From contig NC_030852.1 of the NCBI RefSeq assembly GCF_000208745.1, positions 33,653,379 to 33,717,378 on the forward strand: a stretch of 64,000 nt of DNA. Reading direction: 5' to 3'. Under the pieces are notes generated by a model. The model was not told where the DNA came from and made no database searches. It was given only the letters and a program-made list of their open reading frames with translations. This document shows, one piece after another, positions 1 through 14,900 of this stretch (position 1 is the stretch's first letter; every line of letters begins with the position of its first letter). Origin of the DNA: Theobroma cacao. Taxonomy: Eukaryota; Streptophyta; Magnoliopsida; Malvales; Malvaceae. The translations under genes were made by a program, and so were the position numbers.

Positions 1-1043
1 AGTCCAAATAATATTTTCTTTTAAAATAAAAGAAATCAGCAGCTGGGCACACGTAATTGATTGCTGCAGCTCTTATCCATGTGAAGTCTGTAAAGTTCAA
101 ATTTCTTCGTAAATACTATAAAAAAAATGAAAATAAATTTGATTTATGGATATATCAAGAGAAAAAGAGATGATCTAGAAGGATTCTACAGTGAATGCTA
201 AATTTGTTGGCCATTAAATAGAGGAGTATCTGATATGACCACGTATTGAAAAGCACTTGGCAAATAAATATCATTCAAAGGCTTCCACTCAAGGGTTTTT
301 GTGAAGATGAAAATAATTGCTTAATAATGATGTGATAGAGGAAAGGTAATAATTAAATCCAACAAACTGCGTAGGCACTAAATGCCCACCAAGCCAAATT
401 TCAAAGTTAGTCTTCTGTTTTGCCGGGCCCCAAACAAAACCCTCCACAATTTCAGGATTAATTAAGTAGCTTATTTTGGCAGCTGTCATTTTAAGCTTTT
501 GGTTGGTGCAATCCATAGTCCATACATACAGCTAGTATTGATTGTTGCTCGACTCGCAAATGCCAATTTCAAAACATTTTAATTAGTGTGGCACATTTTT
601 AAGCTGCAGATGGCTAAGAGGCTTCGTTCATATAAACAAGCAAGATCTTTAGAACAAATCCAATTCATCCACTGGCCTCTTTTTTTCTTTCTTCAATTTT
701 GATGAAGAGATCGTCAATTTCATAAGCCAACTCATTCCAGATTTTACATAATCTGGTTGATCTGATCTGATGGCAGGAAAATTATATTCCAACGAGATGA
801 AATATGAGGGAAGTAATAATGATCGGAGTAACAACTTAGCAGCTTTAATTTTGAGCCCTCAATAGGAGGGAGCTAGAATTTTGTTAACTTACAATTATAG
901 AGGATAATCAATGCCTAAGTTTCTTCCAATACACAGCTTTGACATGAAAAATACATATAATAAAAAATTAATTGAACAGGAAAAAAGAAAAGTAAGGATT
1001 GAATTGGGAAGGGAATAATGAATTTTTTTTTTTTTTGAATCGA
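1..1043. other. Spacer / 3' flank of the SPX-MFS gene
   Basis: No supported gene. Open frames on both strands are short, AT-rich and match nothing I recognise. The right-hand part probably holds the 3' UTR of the minus-strand SPX-MFS gene whose stop codon is at 1044-1046. A poly-T tract lies at about 1023-1036. Confidence 0.6.
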
Positions 1044-4000
1044 TCAATACAAAGAGTTGTAGGTGAAGCATGTCGCAACAATAGAGGAGAGGCATATTAT
1101 TAGGGAAGGAAGTAGAGTGATATTCAAAAGCTTACTCTCACCCAAGTACCCAGCCAGTGTTATGGTAGCATCTGCGATCACTCGAGCAATGGTCCCAGCT
1201 TCTGTTGAAAGCAGGCCTCCGTTGTAGGTTCCGCGGGAAAGCCTAGATGACATTACCCGAGAAAGCAGTGACAAGTTGACACCTGGAAGGCAAGAACAAT
1301 TGAAGAAGAAAACCCAGATCAATAAAGAGATTCAGCGTCACTCTGTTATGGTGCTATGGTGAAAAGGAAACCAAGGCTTTCCTTCTCAGAATGAAAGAAA
1401 GGTGAAAACTAAACAAGATGCACAATCGTTCATAGAAGGTGGAAAGGAAACCAAGTCTATCCGTCACTCACTTCCATGAGTAGAAGTGCAGGCACACCCA
1501 ACCTTTGTGCACCATACCTATCTCAGAATATTAACTATTATTCCCATGAGAAAACCAAGTTAAAAGGTCTCTACCTTCAAGTACTTCGGCAAATACAAAC
1601 GTGATGAGCCCTGAGCAGACATACTGTGGCACAGTGTATGGTAATATAACATGGAAGCTTAGCAGTATGCCTACGCAAACCATAATTTCAGATGCCAACA
1701 AAATTTGCCTGCAATGAAACATTGAAAATGGATGCCTCAGACAAATAATTCCAGAGCTCAAGATCAACAAATACTAAGTTATGCAAAATAAATTAAAAGT
1801 TGAAAGTGTGCAGGCTCTTAAGAGATGACCTGTCTTCAAACATGTTGCTAATGTAGCTCCCAACAACAATGTTTACTGGAAGAACTGTTAAGCCAAGACA
1901 AGCAAGAAAGATGGCAACTGTGCCTGTTGACCAGCTGAAGTAGTATGTGGTGATGACACTAGATTCTGAAAGTAAAATTTCCATAGCATACTTGAGCATG
2001 AAATATATCAACAACTGAACCTGATGATATTAGAAGAATTTTTGTCAGCAAACACTTGGATATTAATAGTACGTAAGCTTCACACGGTTGTTTTATAAAA
2101 ATTTATTCTTAAAATTGCTCAACATCTAAGCTCATTTTCGTGGCCTAAATAAATACACAAATCAAACAAGTAGATAATCAGCAATGATGCTTGTTAACCA
2201 ACGACAGTCCAATGGTTGCATATCCTTTAACAAGATATATATAAACATAAATATCTTGCACATATTAATGTATTCAATATAATCAATATAGATTATCAGT
2301 TTAAAAGATGCAACCGACAGATACCCTTCTGCATTTTTCTTACTTCAAATAAATTTATAAATTTGGTTCTGAAATAATGTACCATGTCACTGGAAAATTG
2401 TCAGCATTGGCTCAATATAAGTTATGAAAGTTGTTCTTCTGCCTTAACATGATATAATTGATTTGTGTGTCAGAAACATCCATGGAGATGAAATTCATTT
2501 TAAATTCTCAAGACAAACTGGCAGTGAAGTTAAGTAGACAAGTATTTTTTTTTTTAAACCCCAAAATTGTCACTTCCAGACATCTCTTTCTCTTTCCTAA
2601 CTCAAGATACTAAAATTCTGTTTTATCCATGACCAGTAATTTCATGTTTCAGATGACTTCAGATGCACAATTGACCAATCTATTAACTTTCGAAGCTCAA
2701 GCCATCTTTGGATTAATCATATACCTTTACTGAGGGTGTAAGTAGTCTATAAGCTGATGCAATTGATGTAGCTGGTTGACGAGATTCTTCAGAAGCTTCT
2801 TCACTTCCATCACCTTCTTGGTCTTCATCATCTTCTTGCTTGTCTTCAGAAGTAATGAGCAATGGTTGTTTCAGACCTTTCTCAAGTGCATCGTTTTCTG
2901 CTGGTTCTGTCATGCAAATCAATTATTCAAATGCATTGCTTAAGATGTTAATTTATGATATAAAATAATCACCATGGGCAGAAGTAAAAAAGATAGGGGT
3001 TCAAATAAATTTTTGAGTATATAAAAATAAACATACTGCAAAAAACCCTGATCATTGACAAAGACATAATTGCATGCATAAAATTATCGAGCCAAAAGAT
3101 CATTGATAGAAGTCAACTCACCAGAATTAGATGCATGAGGTGAAGGCCTCTCTTCAACATCATGAGACGGTTCTTTAAATGAGATCCACAACCATATTAG
3201 ATATACAAGCCAAGCTGCAGCCATGACCCATCCAGGCAAAGTGTCTTGATTGAAAGTAAGCTTGTAAATCTTGAAATTGGTCTGAAGTATGCCGGCAAGA
3301 GCGGGACCACAAGCCATTCCCAAAGCACTGGCACTAACAAAACCAGCCGATGCCTGCATGCGGATCTTTAATGGAACACAATCACTGATATACCGACGGT
3401 TAACAGCTCTTGCAGAACCCAATCTGCAATAAAAAAATTGTCCAGCTACATGATGAAATAGAAAAGATACTATATTTCTCCTAGATTCATCAACTGATAA
3501 CATTTGTTGGTTAAAATTCATTTTGGGACCTCAACTCATATTAATCTCTAATCGTACTCTTTACATATATCTGAATAAGCTTCAAGTTCGATGTTCAAAT
3601 ATTAAATAGCATCCAAGAAGAAAAAGGTGTGTTGATTAAGAGTTTCACTATATTGCAGTCTACATTGATAAAATGAGCTTCAAATTGATGCCTAAACAAT
3701 GATTTTGCTACATCAGTCACTACAGGGCTATCAGTTCTAATGTGAGGGAAAGAAGATAAGAGGAAGATTACTTACCCACAAAAAAGACGGCCCAATAGAA
3801 GAACCACTAATGAGTTCATGTCATAGGCCAGCGCATACATGGTATTTCCCACAAAAAGGACAATGCTGCTAAATACGAGAGGTCTGAAGTAGGATCTATT
3901 AGACCATGCACTAAAATACACTGAAGAAAACACCTGTGCAACAGCCATTGCCCCAATAACAACACCACAAACTGTTGCAGCAGCTCCAAGGCTCATGGAA

Positions 4001-6324
4001 TAGTCATCTGCTGTGGGGACGATAATATATGTATTGACCATATAAAGGAATGTGTTTGCTAAGTTTAAGAGGAGTGACATAAAATGGTATCTCTCTTCAT
4101 CAATGTGTTCCTCAGTAGGAGCAGGTAGCTCTTCTTGCATAATGAGAGCATGTTGTGCCAGAAAGTTCAGGAAGTTTGTTGAGTAAGATAACCTATCCAC
4201 AGCTGCTTTTATCAAATCAACTACAGGATCCTGCAGATGACCCCAGTAAATAACATAGCATAGCCATAGCCTTATTATCATAACACATATTGGAGAAGAA
4301 GTAGGATGAATAATTAGTACAATAATATATATGAAAAAAACCTGGAGAGGAAGAGCAGGTGGATCATAAATTGATAAGTAGCTTCCTTGACGGTCCTGAA
4401 GTTCATGAAGATTGCGAGATACTGCCCCAACAACAGCCCCTAAACCCTGCAAATTACATAACAGAGGGTAAGCTTCCTGGGTAGCAACCAACATTACTTT
4501 TGCATACCCTATCATACATGTTTACAATCTCGTCCAAAATGAGCAAGAGCTCAATAGCAAAACCCTGTCTACAAGCCTTATTAAAGATAGAAATGGCTAA
4601 GAGGAAAAGCAAAGCCTGTCCGACTCTGACACATTACCACATGCTTGAACACCTGCTGCAGCTGAGAGTAAGGATGATTAGCACGAGTTTTGACATAGTA
4701 ATCGGTGAATCTATAGCCAAAGCGTTTATCAAACTTTTTCAATATCTTTCGCAAACCAATAGCATTCATTTCCACAAAATAAAGAAGCTTCAAAAGATCT
4801 TGTCCCACTGCTCTATATGCCTCTCTTAGTTCAGCTATTTGGGAAAATTCTGGCTGCTCCTCAAGAGCATCATGCTGTTCTCTAAGTTTTGTCAACCTGC
4901 TTGCAAGTAGTCCTTGTTGCTCCAACAGAAAAAGGACAATCTTCTCAATCTGAAATATGTTACCCGACAAAAGTATGTGAGACACATCACATTTGGGAAA
5001 ACCATTTTTCATGATGCTATCTCATGGTAGTAAGCCATGCAAGAAGTTCCCACTATACTGGCATGTTGACTGAGAGAGTGCAAAAGGTGCAAATATAAAC
5101 AAGTTTGCAAATACACAAAATGCACTCAACCAACAGGTTCATTGACATGGTAAAATGTTCTAATATTCTCTGAGACAATCAAAACTTTATGACCAATTGA
5201 TATAATTTCTCTCAACACACAGTATTGTGCTTCCTGGGGGTCACGACTCATCTCATTTCTCATAAAAAGCATTTTAAAACACTTTTTAGCAGTTAACAGA
5301 AGCACTAAAATTTGATTCAACAAACTAGCAGCAAAAGACAGAGATAGTATGAATATTAAATTACAGAAATCTCCCCATGAACAAATTTACATTCTTTTCT
5401 TACTCCAATACTGTCAAAACCGACACTTTTCCCCTTAACGTGCCATGAATGGTGAAAAGCAATGCATATGGAAAGGAGCAACACTAAATAAAAATCTGAA
5501 TCTATGAAAAATAAGGGGAAAGAAAATAGATTTCCAAAGTACAATATTATCATATAAGTATGTTTATAACAGTCTTTCCATAATAACCCTATAATTCACA
5601 CTTTTGGTCTCAGGATTCAATGAAAAACAGAAGCAAATACTTTTAGGTGCATTTTCCACAATACCTGATTATCCAGCATTCTTGAGAAGTCCTTGAGAAC
5701 ATGTCGGCGATCTAGGGTACCCACTTCAATTTGATGAGCATACTGTTTCACTCTCTTTTTCATTAATTTGTAGTTTATGTAATATCTGTAAAAGATCAAA
5801 TTAAAATATTTGCACAGTGACAACATTCAACTTTTGCCAACATATAAAACAACCTCTCTCACACATCTCTATTGTCTGATTTGCATCAGGGAGAAAAACT
5901 GTATGAGATTAATCTTGAATGAAGAAACAAATTGTTATATCATATATATAGAAACATGTATATTCTTAATGATCAAATAAGATTGCTAATGGCAAACAAG
6001 TACCACATAGTATCAGATAGGGTAACAATTAGTTTTAATATATATATATATTAAAATGCATCTAGCAGCTGTTTGCACAATCAAAATGCATATGGTGTAA
6101 ATAGGGCAAACCTATCTATTTCTTTTTATTTATTTTTTGAGAAAAAAAATAAAACAGGGTAGAACTATCAAAACACACAATGCATAGAAAACAATGCCCT
6201 GAAACATTCAAGGAATTTCCAAGATGCCAATTTAAGCAATATATACAAGAATAATAATATATGAAAGATACCCTTGCCATTCTTGAATCTGTCTTTCCTT
6301 CAACTTCTTCCCAAAAGCAACCAT
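1044..6324 (-). CDS. SPX-MFS vacuolar phosphate transporter (PHT5/VPT type)
   Basis: Ten coding exons (minus strand, 5' to 3'): 6272-6324, 5665-5785, 4638-4949, 4342-4446, 3776-4230, 3122-3423, 2725-2906, 1830-2020, 1575-1708, 1044-1282. All junctions are GT-AG and keep frame. They sum to 2094 nt, a 697-residue protein, the usual length of this family. The N-terminus (about residues 1-150) is an SPX domain: the start [16 protein letters not shown], the lysine-rich [11 protein letters not shown] and [14 protein letters not shown] segments are the known inositol-pyrophosphate-binding surfaces. A major-facilitator domain follows, with hydrophobic helices from about residue 250, and an acidic linker (exon 7, rich in E and D) splits its halves. 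Family members in Arabidopsis load phosphate into the vacuole; location and substrate here are inferred from homology. The start is fixed by the conserved MVAFGKKL. Which of the PHT5 paralogues it matches best is not decided. Confidence 0.95.
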
Positions 6325-6334
6325 CTCTCACTAC

Positions 6335-8060
6335 CTATAAATGTAGAATAATATTAGAGCATAACAAAAAGCCGAAAGAAAAATTATACCACATTTGCAT
6401 TCTTTGATAAATAAAACAGAAAACATGCAAAAAAGTGTAAGAGTTATCACGGAACTAGCAGCCTGTCTGGAAATGGCTTTGAAAATTTTTCCCCTAAAGG
6501 CAGACTTAACACTAAAACTTCAAAATCTTTCAAGCATTTTCATAGTGCGTAATTAATTTTTTTCAATGTGGACATGCCAAGTTGAGTGAAATATGTATCA
6601 ACCATGAAACAAACATCAACTAAATTTACTAAAATCCATAAATTATAATCATCCTCTGAAGTTAGATAGTTCAAGGGTTCAAACTGCTGGATTTTCATTC
6701 TCAGCAAGCGGTATGAAATTGAAAAATCAAATAAAGAGTACAAATAACGCATCTTCTCTACTAAATTTAAGTAGACCCATCTACTTCTGATATTGAGAGG
6801 TTAGCTAGACTATACACCAGGACAATTATTCACAATGTACAGTCTACTCAAGTACGGTAACATGGACATGACCAGCACAACTGCTGCAGATATTGCACTC
6901 ATTAAAAGTCCATTCAAACTAAAGTAAGTTCACAGCAAAAAGAATGCATTAATCCAAGGGCCTTAGCATACCTGTAAAAAAAAAACAAATAAAGAAAGAA
7001 ATATGCTTTTTTTTTTTTTTGCATTTCAAATCCCACATTGCATCCATTGCCCCAAAAGAAAAATGAAAATCATACATAATATGGACCACAACTTTTCAAC
7101 ACAATTCAAAGCAATATAGATCACTGGTATAGTATTAAATCAAATCTAAATACGTCATTGCCTTGTCAGATTAGACGAAGACCAGGGGCAGTTTAGCTGC
7201 CGATTCATGAAAATCAGTTATTCCATTTAACTCAAACTTTTCAAAGTTACTGTATCAAAATATATCTTCGCTTCTACGGTTGATCCCTGAACTATCACTG
7301 TATCACACGCACTGAAAAGCCACCCAAAATTGACCTAGTCAAAGAATTTTTGAGGTAGTTATGGATGAAAAAACAAATGCTAAGTCTAAAATTCAACGCA
7401 ACTTTCTGATTACTGAGTTAAAAACGAGCTTTCTTTATTGAAAGTGTGACAGTCTATCTGCAATAATTAACTAAGTAACACTTCTAATGATGCATACTTA
7501 TGAGGATTCAAAAGAAATAAAAAAAAAAAATCAAAAGCAACGCTCTTTCATAAAACGGTGAATTATGCAGCTGGCAAATTCTAGAGATTTCTAACGAAGC
7601 TCTGCTTGTCTGTTTGGTCACCAAGAAAACTAGACAAAAACAAAATTGGAAACTCGAAAATCGAAAATCACTAGCTAACAAAATGAGAAAACAGAACTGA
7701 ACGAAGCCTAATCAATTATACTTCATTTATCTTGTCTTCGTTGCTTCTCAGCAACCAAACAGAGTAAAAAACCGAAGAAATGATAAGAAAGAAATGCATT
7801 CACCTGATGAAACAACCGAAAAAAAATGCTCTCTCTTATCGTTGACACGAACTTAGATGACCATCAACGAACCATAGGAAAAAAAAATAGAACAAGCGAG
7901 ATTTCGCGTAGCAAGGCAATCTTGCTTTCAATGCTCTGAAGAATATGATGAAAATATACCTTTGAATGGATCGAGAACGAGGAGGGGGAAAAAGAAAAAC
8001 AGAGGGGATTTTCCTTTTGGTTTATTATTATTACAGAGAAAAGCGGATCTGTCACTTATC
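6335..8060 (-). other. 5' UTR exon and leader intron of the SPX-MFS gene
   Basis: On the minus strand an acceptor (ATAG before 6334) lies ten bases upstream of the ATG. A good donor (AAAG|GTATAT) lies at 7960/7959, which gives a leader intron of about 1.6 kb. The leader exon would run from 7960 to roughly 8060 and holds CT-rich sequence typical of plant 5' UTRs, with no ATG. Its 5' end is a guess. Confidence 0.6.
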
Positions 8061-8236
8061 GGCTAACGCAATCTTTTAAACGTCTGAGCTGGAATGTTGG
8101 TGAATGATTTTGGGCAATTAAAGGAAGAACGAAAATCGAAACGTGGCAGGAAGTGATTTTTTTTTTTTTTTAAAAGTTTGTTTTGATTATTGTTGGTTGA
8201 AAAATCTTAGCTTGGAATCATTATTCATCCAATTAC

Positions 8237-8341
8237 GAGAGAGAGAGAGAGAGACTGCTTTATATGGATTCAGTTTAGTGTTTCTTTNTACTAGAGAGAG
8301 AGAGAGAGACTGCTTTATATGGATTCAGTTTAGTGTTCTTT
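8237..8341. repeat. Tandem copy of about 54 bp around a single N
   Basis: A GA tract followed by ACTGCTTTATATGGATTCAG and nine more shared bases occurs at 8255-8283 and again at 8309-8337, 54 bases apart. A lone N at 8288 sits between the copies. The copies look identical apart from length changes in the homopolymers. Two contig ends joined without merging their overlap would produce exactly this. Confidence 0.8.
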
Positions 8342-8399
8342 TTTTTTTTTCTCTCTCGTAGAGCCGGAAGAAAGAGGTCTCGCGGCTCAAATACCAGCA

Positions 8400-8630
8400 A
8401 CTGTTTTGGTTGTTTTCTAATATTTTTATATAGAAAAGAAACACTAATCTTATTTTTTAATAATAAATTATTAAATAAAATGAATATAATATTAAAATTT
8501 TAATAATTAATTAATTACTATTAATTATTAAATACCACGTAATGTTGAAAGTGATCCACTAACATGTTATAAATTATTTATTATTTTATATTATATAATA
8601 TTAAAATTGCTTGCTAATATGTCACAGGAG

Positions 8631-8678
<48 letters not shown>

Positions 8679-8860
8679 GTAAGATTATGTAATATTTTTA
8701 TTAATTATATTAATATAAAAATAATAAATAATATTTTTAATTAATAATTAATTAATTTTTAATTATAAAAATATATTTCATTTAAAATAAAATCTAAAAA
8801 ATTAATTAAAATATAATAAAAATAATTTTAAATAATTTAAACAACTTTTACAAGATTATG
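8400..8860. repeat. AT-rich dispersed element with a (TAA)n microsatellite
   Basis: Almost pure A/T sequence with long TTAATTAATT runs. A perfect (TAA)n tract lies at 8631-8678. The stretch at about 8700-8830 aligns by eye with 31670-31815 (shared order: AATAATA, TTAATTAATT, TTAATTATAAAA, TTTAAAATAAAA, AATATAATAAAA). I infer two copies of one non-autonomous element. No coding capacity is seen. Confidence 0.5.
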
Positions 8861-11800
8861 TTATATTTCTTTCTTTTTATTACTGAAACAACTTCTTAAC
8901 TTCCAGTTTCTCTTAAGTTCCCAAAATTTTAGTTACTTGTAAATTTGTAATATTTTCATTCTTTGTTATCCATGTAGCAGCAATAACTTGGCATTTTTCA
9001 TAAAATAATTTAAATTAAAGTTTTTAAATGGAAAACTTTTTTTCTAAATAATGAGCAATGAAAAAAATAATCCCCTCTATATTTTTTTTCTCCTCCCTGC
9101 TGCATGTATATGAAAAAGGTTCTTTAATTCTTAATTAAAAGAATAAACAATGTAAGGAAAATTAGTTGCGTAAAATCTATTTGTTTGAGTCAATTGACCA
9201 CTGCATAAATCAAATTGGTCTGTATACTTATTTGGAAAAAATCTACCTTAATCACAGGGCAGGTACATAATATGATACGACATGTACCATAACATGCAGT
9301 TTTCTGACTTTTTTTTGTTAAATCATTGAAATTTCGATAGCGTGACTTATATCTCCTAGTATTTTATTCCAAAAATTACACGAGGAGTTGAAATTAATGA
9401 ACTATCTTGCTCAAAGTTTTTCAAAGTCTGTAATGGTAATATATTCAAACCAAATATAATTAAGCTTGTAAGAATTAAATTTGGCTCAGTCATGCTCATC
9501 TTCATTAGTATTACTCCCTATCCTATGGAAATTATTAAATCAAGATAATCATGATCCATAAAATGAAGGGAATTATTGCCAATATTTGTAAAGATAAAGA
9601 TAGCAATACTGATGGACTTACTTGACGTGTTTAAAATGTTAACTCGTACGGCGTGCGTCAGAAGTTTCAATGTTTCGCAACTAAAATATTTTTTATATTT
9701 GTATTTTATTTATTTAAGGGCAGATAAAGGTTTTTAACTTTCAAATTTTACCCGAAATATATTCTAAAAATAGAAGGACAAAAAAACGCGCGCAATTATT
9801 GCTTAGGAACTTATTCGTCTTAATAATCATTTGGTTTATAAACGAGGAAAAACTTCTCGAAGCGGCGAAAGAACAAGAGAGTTGTTGTTGATCGTTTTTC
9901 TCTCATCAAATTGGTAATAATTGATTATAACTTTTTTAACGCTATATATACAAATTTGATTTAGTCTCAATAATGCAATAAACAAATTAATGGGATTGTA
10001 TATTAGTTCTAACCAATTACATAAACAATATGTTTATTTGTTATATTATTAGAAAAATTTTATGTTAAATTCAAAATTATATATAAAAATGAATATATCT
10101 TTTCATTCTTTCAATATATAAAAAAAAAACTACAATTCAGAAATATCTCATGCATATAATATAATAATCTCTCAACTCTACAATTTTTTTTAAAATTATG
10201 TATTGTTTGGTTATCTTTTGTTTTTGAAAGCAAGAGGTAACAGATGTGTTTAGATATAAGAGTAAATATACTTTTTAATTATATTTAAAACTAAAAAAAT
10301 TAGTCTCTGTGATGATAAAATGTAAAAGTTTTTATGTGGACAAATTATATATTTTTTTAAATTATATGAAACAATTATATTTGAATATTGTAGTCACCTG
10401 TCACATTGTAATCAAAGATGATTATTAATGTATGCCCATATTTATACTAATACGAGGATAAAGTTTTTCTACGTATATTACTTATTGTTATCATAAAAAA
10501 ATAAAATATGGATGAAAATTTTACTTATTTGATCCCTTCTCTTTAGATTTTTATACAGTTTTAATGGGGTCAATATAAGAAAATTACAAAAACAAAAGTA
10601 CTCCTTGTATCTAAACGTAATATTTTCTAAAATTGACCCTACTCAACTCAACATAGCATGCCCTTGTTTAGTCTAATTTTATTTTAGTTTATTTAGTTAT
10701 TTCCTTTGTTTATTAATTTCTCCTATAAATGAAATACAAGATAAATATATATAAGTTATTTAATTATAATTAAATTGTTTACTGATAATTATAAAATCAT
10801 AAAACTATATATAATTTCAAACTTAGAAATAATAAAATGTTCAAAAAATGCATGACAGCTTTAGTCATTCTACTATAGTGTCTCTATCTCATTAAGTAAT
10901 GTGCCGCAGTTTTAAGTAACTTTGTTTTATCAAACTTTTCAAATTTTAACCTTTTTTATTTTATATTTACTATCAATGAAAATTTAAAATACTTTTTAAA
11001 AATGGGTTGATTCATGTTTCTATATTTCAAAAATTAAGTTACTGAATATATTACATCGAAAAAAAAATATTATTAAAAAACATAAAATAGTACACATAAC
11101 ATGCAAGTAGAGGCAAAGTAAAACGATAGAATCACATTATCACGTCACCTAGGCCATTATTACCCCTTTTTCTTCCTTTTTTTTTTTTTTCTTTTTCCTT
11201 TCAATGCATGCAAGGCATGCAGGGATGCTTTTTTGGACGGATTCCATTCAAATTTTTAAGAAAAAACAAAATCCATTTAGAGGGGCATTTGCATTTCCAT
11301 AACACTGAAAAAAAAAACAACAATAAAACATCAAAGTAACTAACTATTTATGGAAGAATCCAAAATGATTGGAAAATGTATTATTTTGAAAACAAGAATG
11401 ATCAATCTTTGATCCTATATATAAAATTAAGCAAATACATATATATATATTATATATTATAATTTTAAGGCATGAAAATATTTGAATTCGATTTATCATT
11501 TTAAAAAAGTATAATTCCAAAATATTATTTTACCTTTGGTTCCCTCGTGTCTAAATTTAATTGAATTAATTTATTAATCTACACAATTCTCTTCTTGTCT
11601 GCTCATATGGAAGGCAAAAAGATGACTTTAAGCTACGGACTTTTTCCTTCCGTACTAATAGTAAAATCCACTCAGTTGTCTTCTTGGACCTCTTGGTAAC
11701 TAAGTCATCAAACATGGAAATGATTAATAATAAAATCTACTAATAGACAACCACTCCAAAATTACAATAACATAACTTCTTCATGTGATACTATTTACTA

Positions 11801-11883
11801 TATGTTTTTTTTTTAAGTACTATTTACTATATTCTTAACTTTTACTCCTCCTCTATATATATATATATATATTTATATTTAAN

Positions 11884-11914
<31 letters not shown>

Positions 11915-11930
11915 TTAAGGGTAATTGGTA

Positions 11931-11969
<39 letters not shown>

Positions 11970-14900
11970 AATGGTTTAAGGGGAAAAGTGCAAATATATT
12001 TAAAAAGAGACTGATAAAATTATAGCTATGCTACCTCATATGGAGATTTAAGTAATTTAGCCACATAAAAACGTCAATCTGCCTTAGTTTTTTTTACTAC
12101 TATATAACTGTCAATTTAATATACACGTATCATGTGTGACCATGACTGTATATATTGTTATGATTTGACATGGCACCATACGTACGAAATGTTGTCGACA
12201 TTAAATAATTAGAGCAAGGTCCAAAACGTACGAAAACAGTATCAAAATTGAATAGGAAAGGAATATCGGAAAAGAATGTGATGCAGATGTAAAACATGAC
12301 AACAATATTTATTTGCCCCTCGACCAACAAAAAAAATATTTAATAGCCCAAAAGTATAACAAAAGTCATAAAACAATAGCCACTGTTTTTGTTTTTGCAT
12401 GCTAAAAGTCTTTGGATTCACCCCTTTTTGCCACGTGACAATTTGCCTTTACAGCCAGGTAATTTGCTAATGATGATTGCTAATTGCCTGTCACTGCGAA
12501 AGAGATCAATTAACGTCGACTATTAGAATGGTTTCTTTTTTTTTTTTACTTTATTGATCTAGCTATGTTTGTAGCATCCAATTGAAAATGGTACAAGGTA
12601 GTTTTACTCAAAAAGTAAACAAATTTCAATGTAGGCAGTCACTATAATCTTCTTAGAAATTTTTGATTATATATTTTTGTTTGCTCATCATTTTGACTAA
12701 AACTAAAAAAAGAAACTATATCTATGAAATAAGTTTTAGATATATAAATATGAATTTTTTTTACTTAATAAATATATATTTTTAATTCAAAAAATGAATC
12801 TTAACATTACACTCTCTCAATAATAATAATAATAAATCTCAAGACATAATTGAAAACACCATAACAAGATTGAATGATTAATTATTTTGAAGCAAATCTA
12901 ATGTCGTCAAACTGAATAGAAACATAAACAATTTTAAAACAGTCGCAAAAGATTGGAATTGTTTATTAATTTAACAAATTTGGAATATGGTGCGTCCTTA
13001 TCACGATCAAAGCATCAATTCCCTTAGAAACATTTTATTATTCCTTAATTAAAATGGTTTAAAGAGTTAATACTGCCGAATGTTCTTCTCATAGTCTCAT
13101 TGGACTCCATGTTTCTCCTTAATTACAAAATGATCTGGTTTTGTAACGTGCCGTCTAAAGCAATATTACTAAACAGAGCATTTTTATTCTTTAATTTGAT
13201 ACTGTTTTTATAATTAGTAAAATAATAGATTTAAATGTAATTCAAAGAGCTGCATGGACCCATTACGTCCTAACTTGATCATAAATTAATGATTTTTTTC
13301 CTATTATAAACTATTAAGTGCTATGTAAATGGTGTGTTAGCTAGCCTAATTTGATCTGATTTTGGTTTAAAATTAAGATATGAAATACCAACACAGAAAT
13401 GCTGCAAATACCCCTTTCGCGTGCTTCACGGGGGGGTCAACAAAATCGCCCTTTCGCCGAATGATCAGTGTGGCCACGAAATGGAAGTATGGTGCATAAA
13501 ATATTTATATTAATCTTGTTTAGTCCTATTAATAAGAAGACTTTAAAAAGTCCACGAGTACATTATTAAATTAAACAGCACGATTAATTACTAATAAATA
13601 GCTCTGGTAAGACAATCTGCAATTTGGGTTAGATTGGCCCACAACTGAATCTATTGTGTGCAAATTTTATGACCGACATATGGGCCCAGAAAATGACGGA
13701 ACATTAAAGTTGAAGTTAGGTTCCGGTATGGCCTACTGGCTACTGGGGCCTCCAAGCCCCTTAGAAGCAAGGTTGCTTATACTGGCTTCTTCTCCTGCAT
13801 TGCTATGAATTACTTATAAATATTGCTACTTCCACTTCTTCTTTTTTAATATGGAAATGTTATTTCTTCCAATTATTCTGGTAGGTATTAGTAGATACCA
13901 TTGAAATGGAGAAGGAAAAAAGAAAAAAAATTCACAACCTTACCTGTCAAACAAAAGCAAGAGAGATTAAAAAATAAATAAATAAATGATTATTAAAATA
14001 TACATTTGTGTGAACCCCAACAGATGTCACTTTCGAAATTAAACCACTTGTTGTGACCCTTAATTAAGCTCGTTTTGCTAATCATGTTCTTATTGTGGAA
14101 AGCTGCATAATAGAAAATGAGTGATCAAAGCTCAACGTCCAGTATAGAGTTCGACTCAAAAAAATAAAAAAGAACAGCGTGAGATTTAAGTTACATTTAT
14201 TTAATTAAAAATTATTTTCTTTATTTTTGGTTTGGCATAATAATAATGAAAAATTAAGTTAAGTAAAAAATGGGAGAGTGAACTGGAAAACAAGTTGTTT
14301 AAGAATGTATTATGCTAATTATCGAATAAAAAATTGGTATGAAATTTAATGTAAAAGGTTTCATGTGAAATAATCTTCCCTGTGTAGTCTACATCATATG
14401 ATTACGGGACTCAATAATTAATACTTAAGCTGGGTGCCCCTGTACGAGAACATGCTAATGTCTGTCCCTTGAGCGGCTTATACGGTAAGCTGACCTTTAT
14501 TTTAGTAGCGCTATTTATAGAAAAAGAAGAAGACACGGAACGAAGATCGAAACACAGTTGGAAACAGCGACAGAACTGAAAACATTTTTATTGAGACTCG
14601 AGGCCGCAGCCACCAGATAAAAAGTCACGTGTTCTGGGTCTAATTAGGTGGCCTCATATGACTTCAAATTAGTTGGTGTCTTACTCATTCTAGGAGTTTT
14701 GCTGGTTCTTCTTGATTTTCAATTAATTCAACGATGCAATCATCACATTCAATCTCGATGGCTAGATCAACTCCATTCCGCTCACATTTTGCTCGTTCAT
14801 TACTAAATATTAAGTACTGCCAAATTGCCAATAAAATATTACCAGTGCAACCACGAAATATAATACTGATCTTGATCGTCCACGTGTAACCACTTTTGCA

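Noticed and set aside
289..516. A 75-codon minus-strand frame at the left end
   Set aside because: Not recognised, and no neighbouring exon extends it; it may be part of an untranslated region.
13680..13830. GGGGCCTCCAAGCCCC small hairpin and a TATA-like box, considered as a microRNA locus
   Set aside because: The stem is only five base pairs and no known plant miRNA sequence is present.
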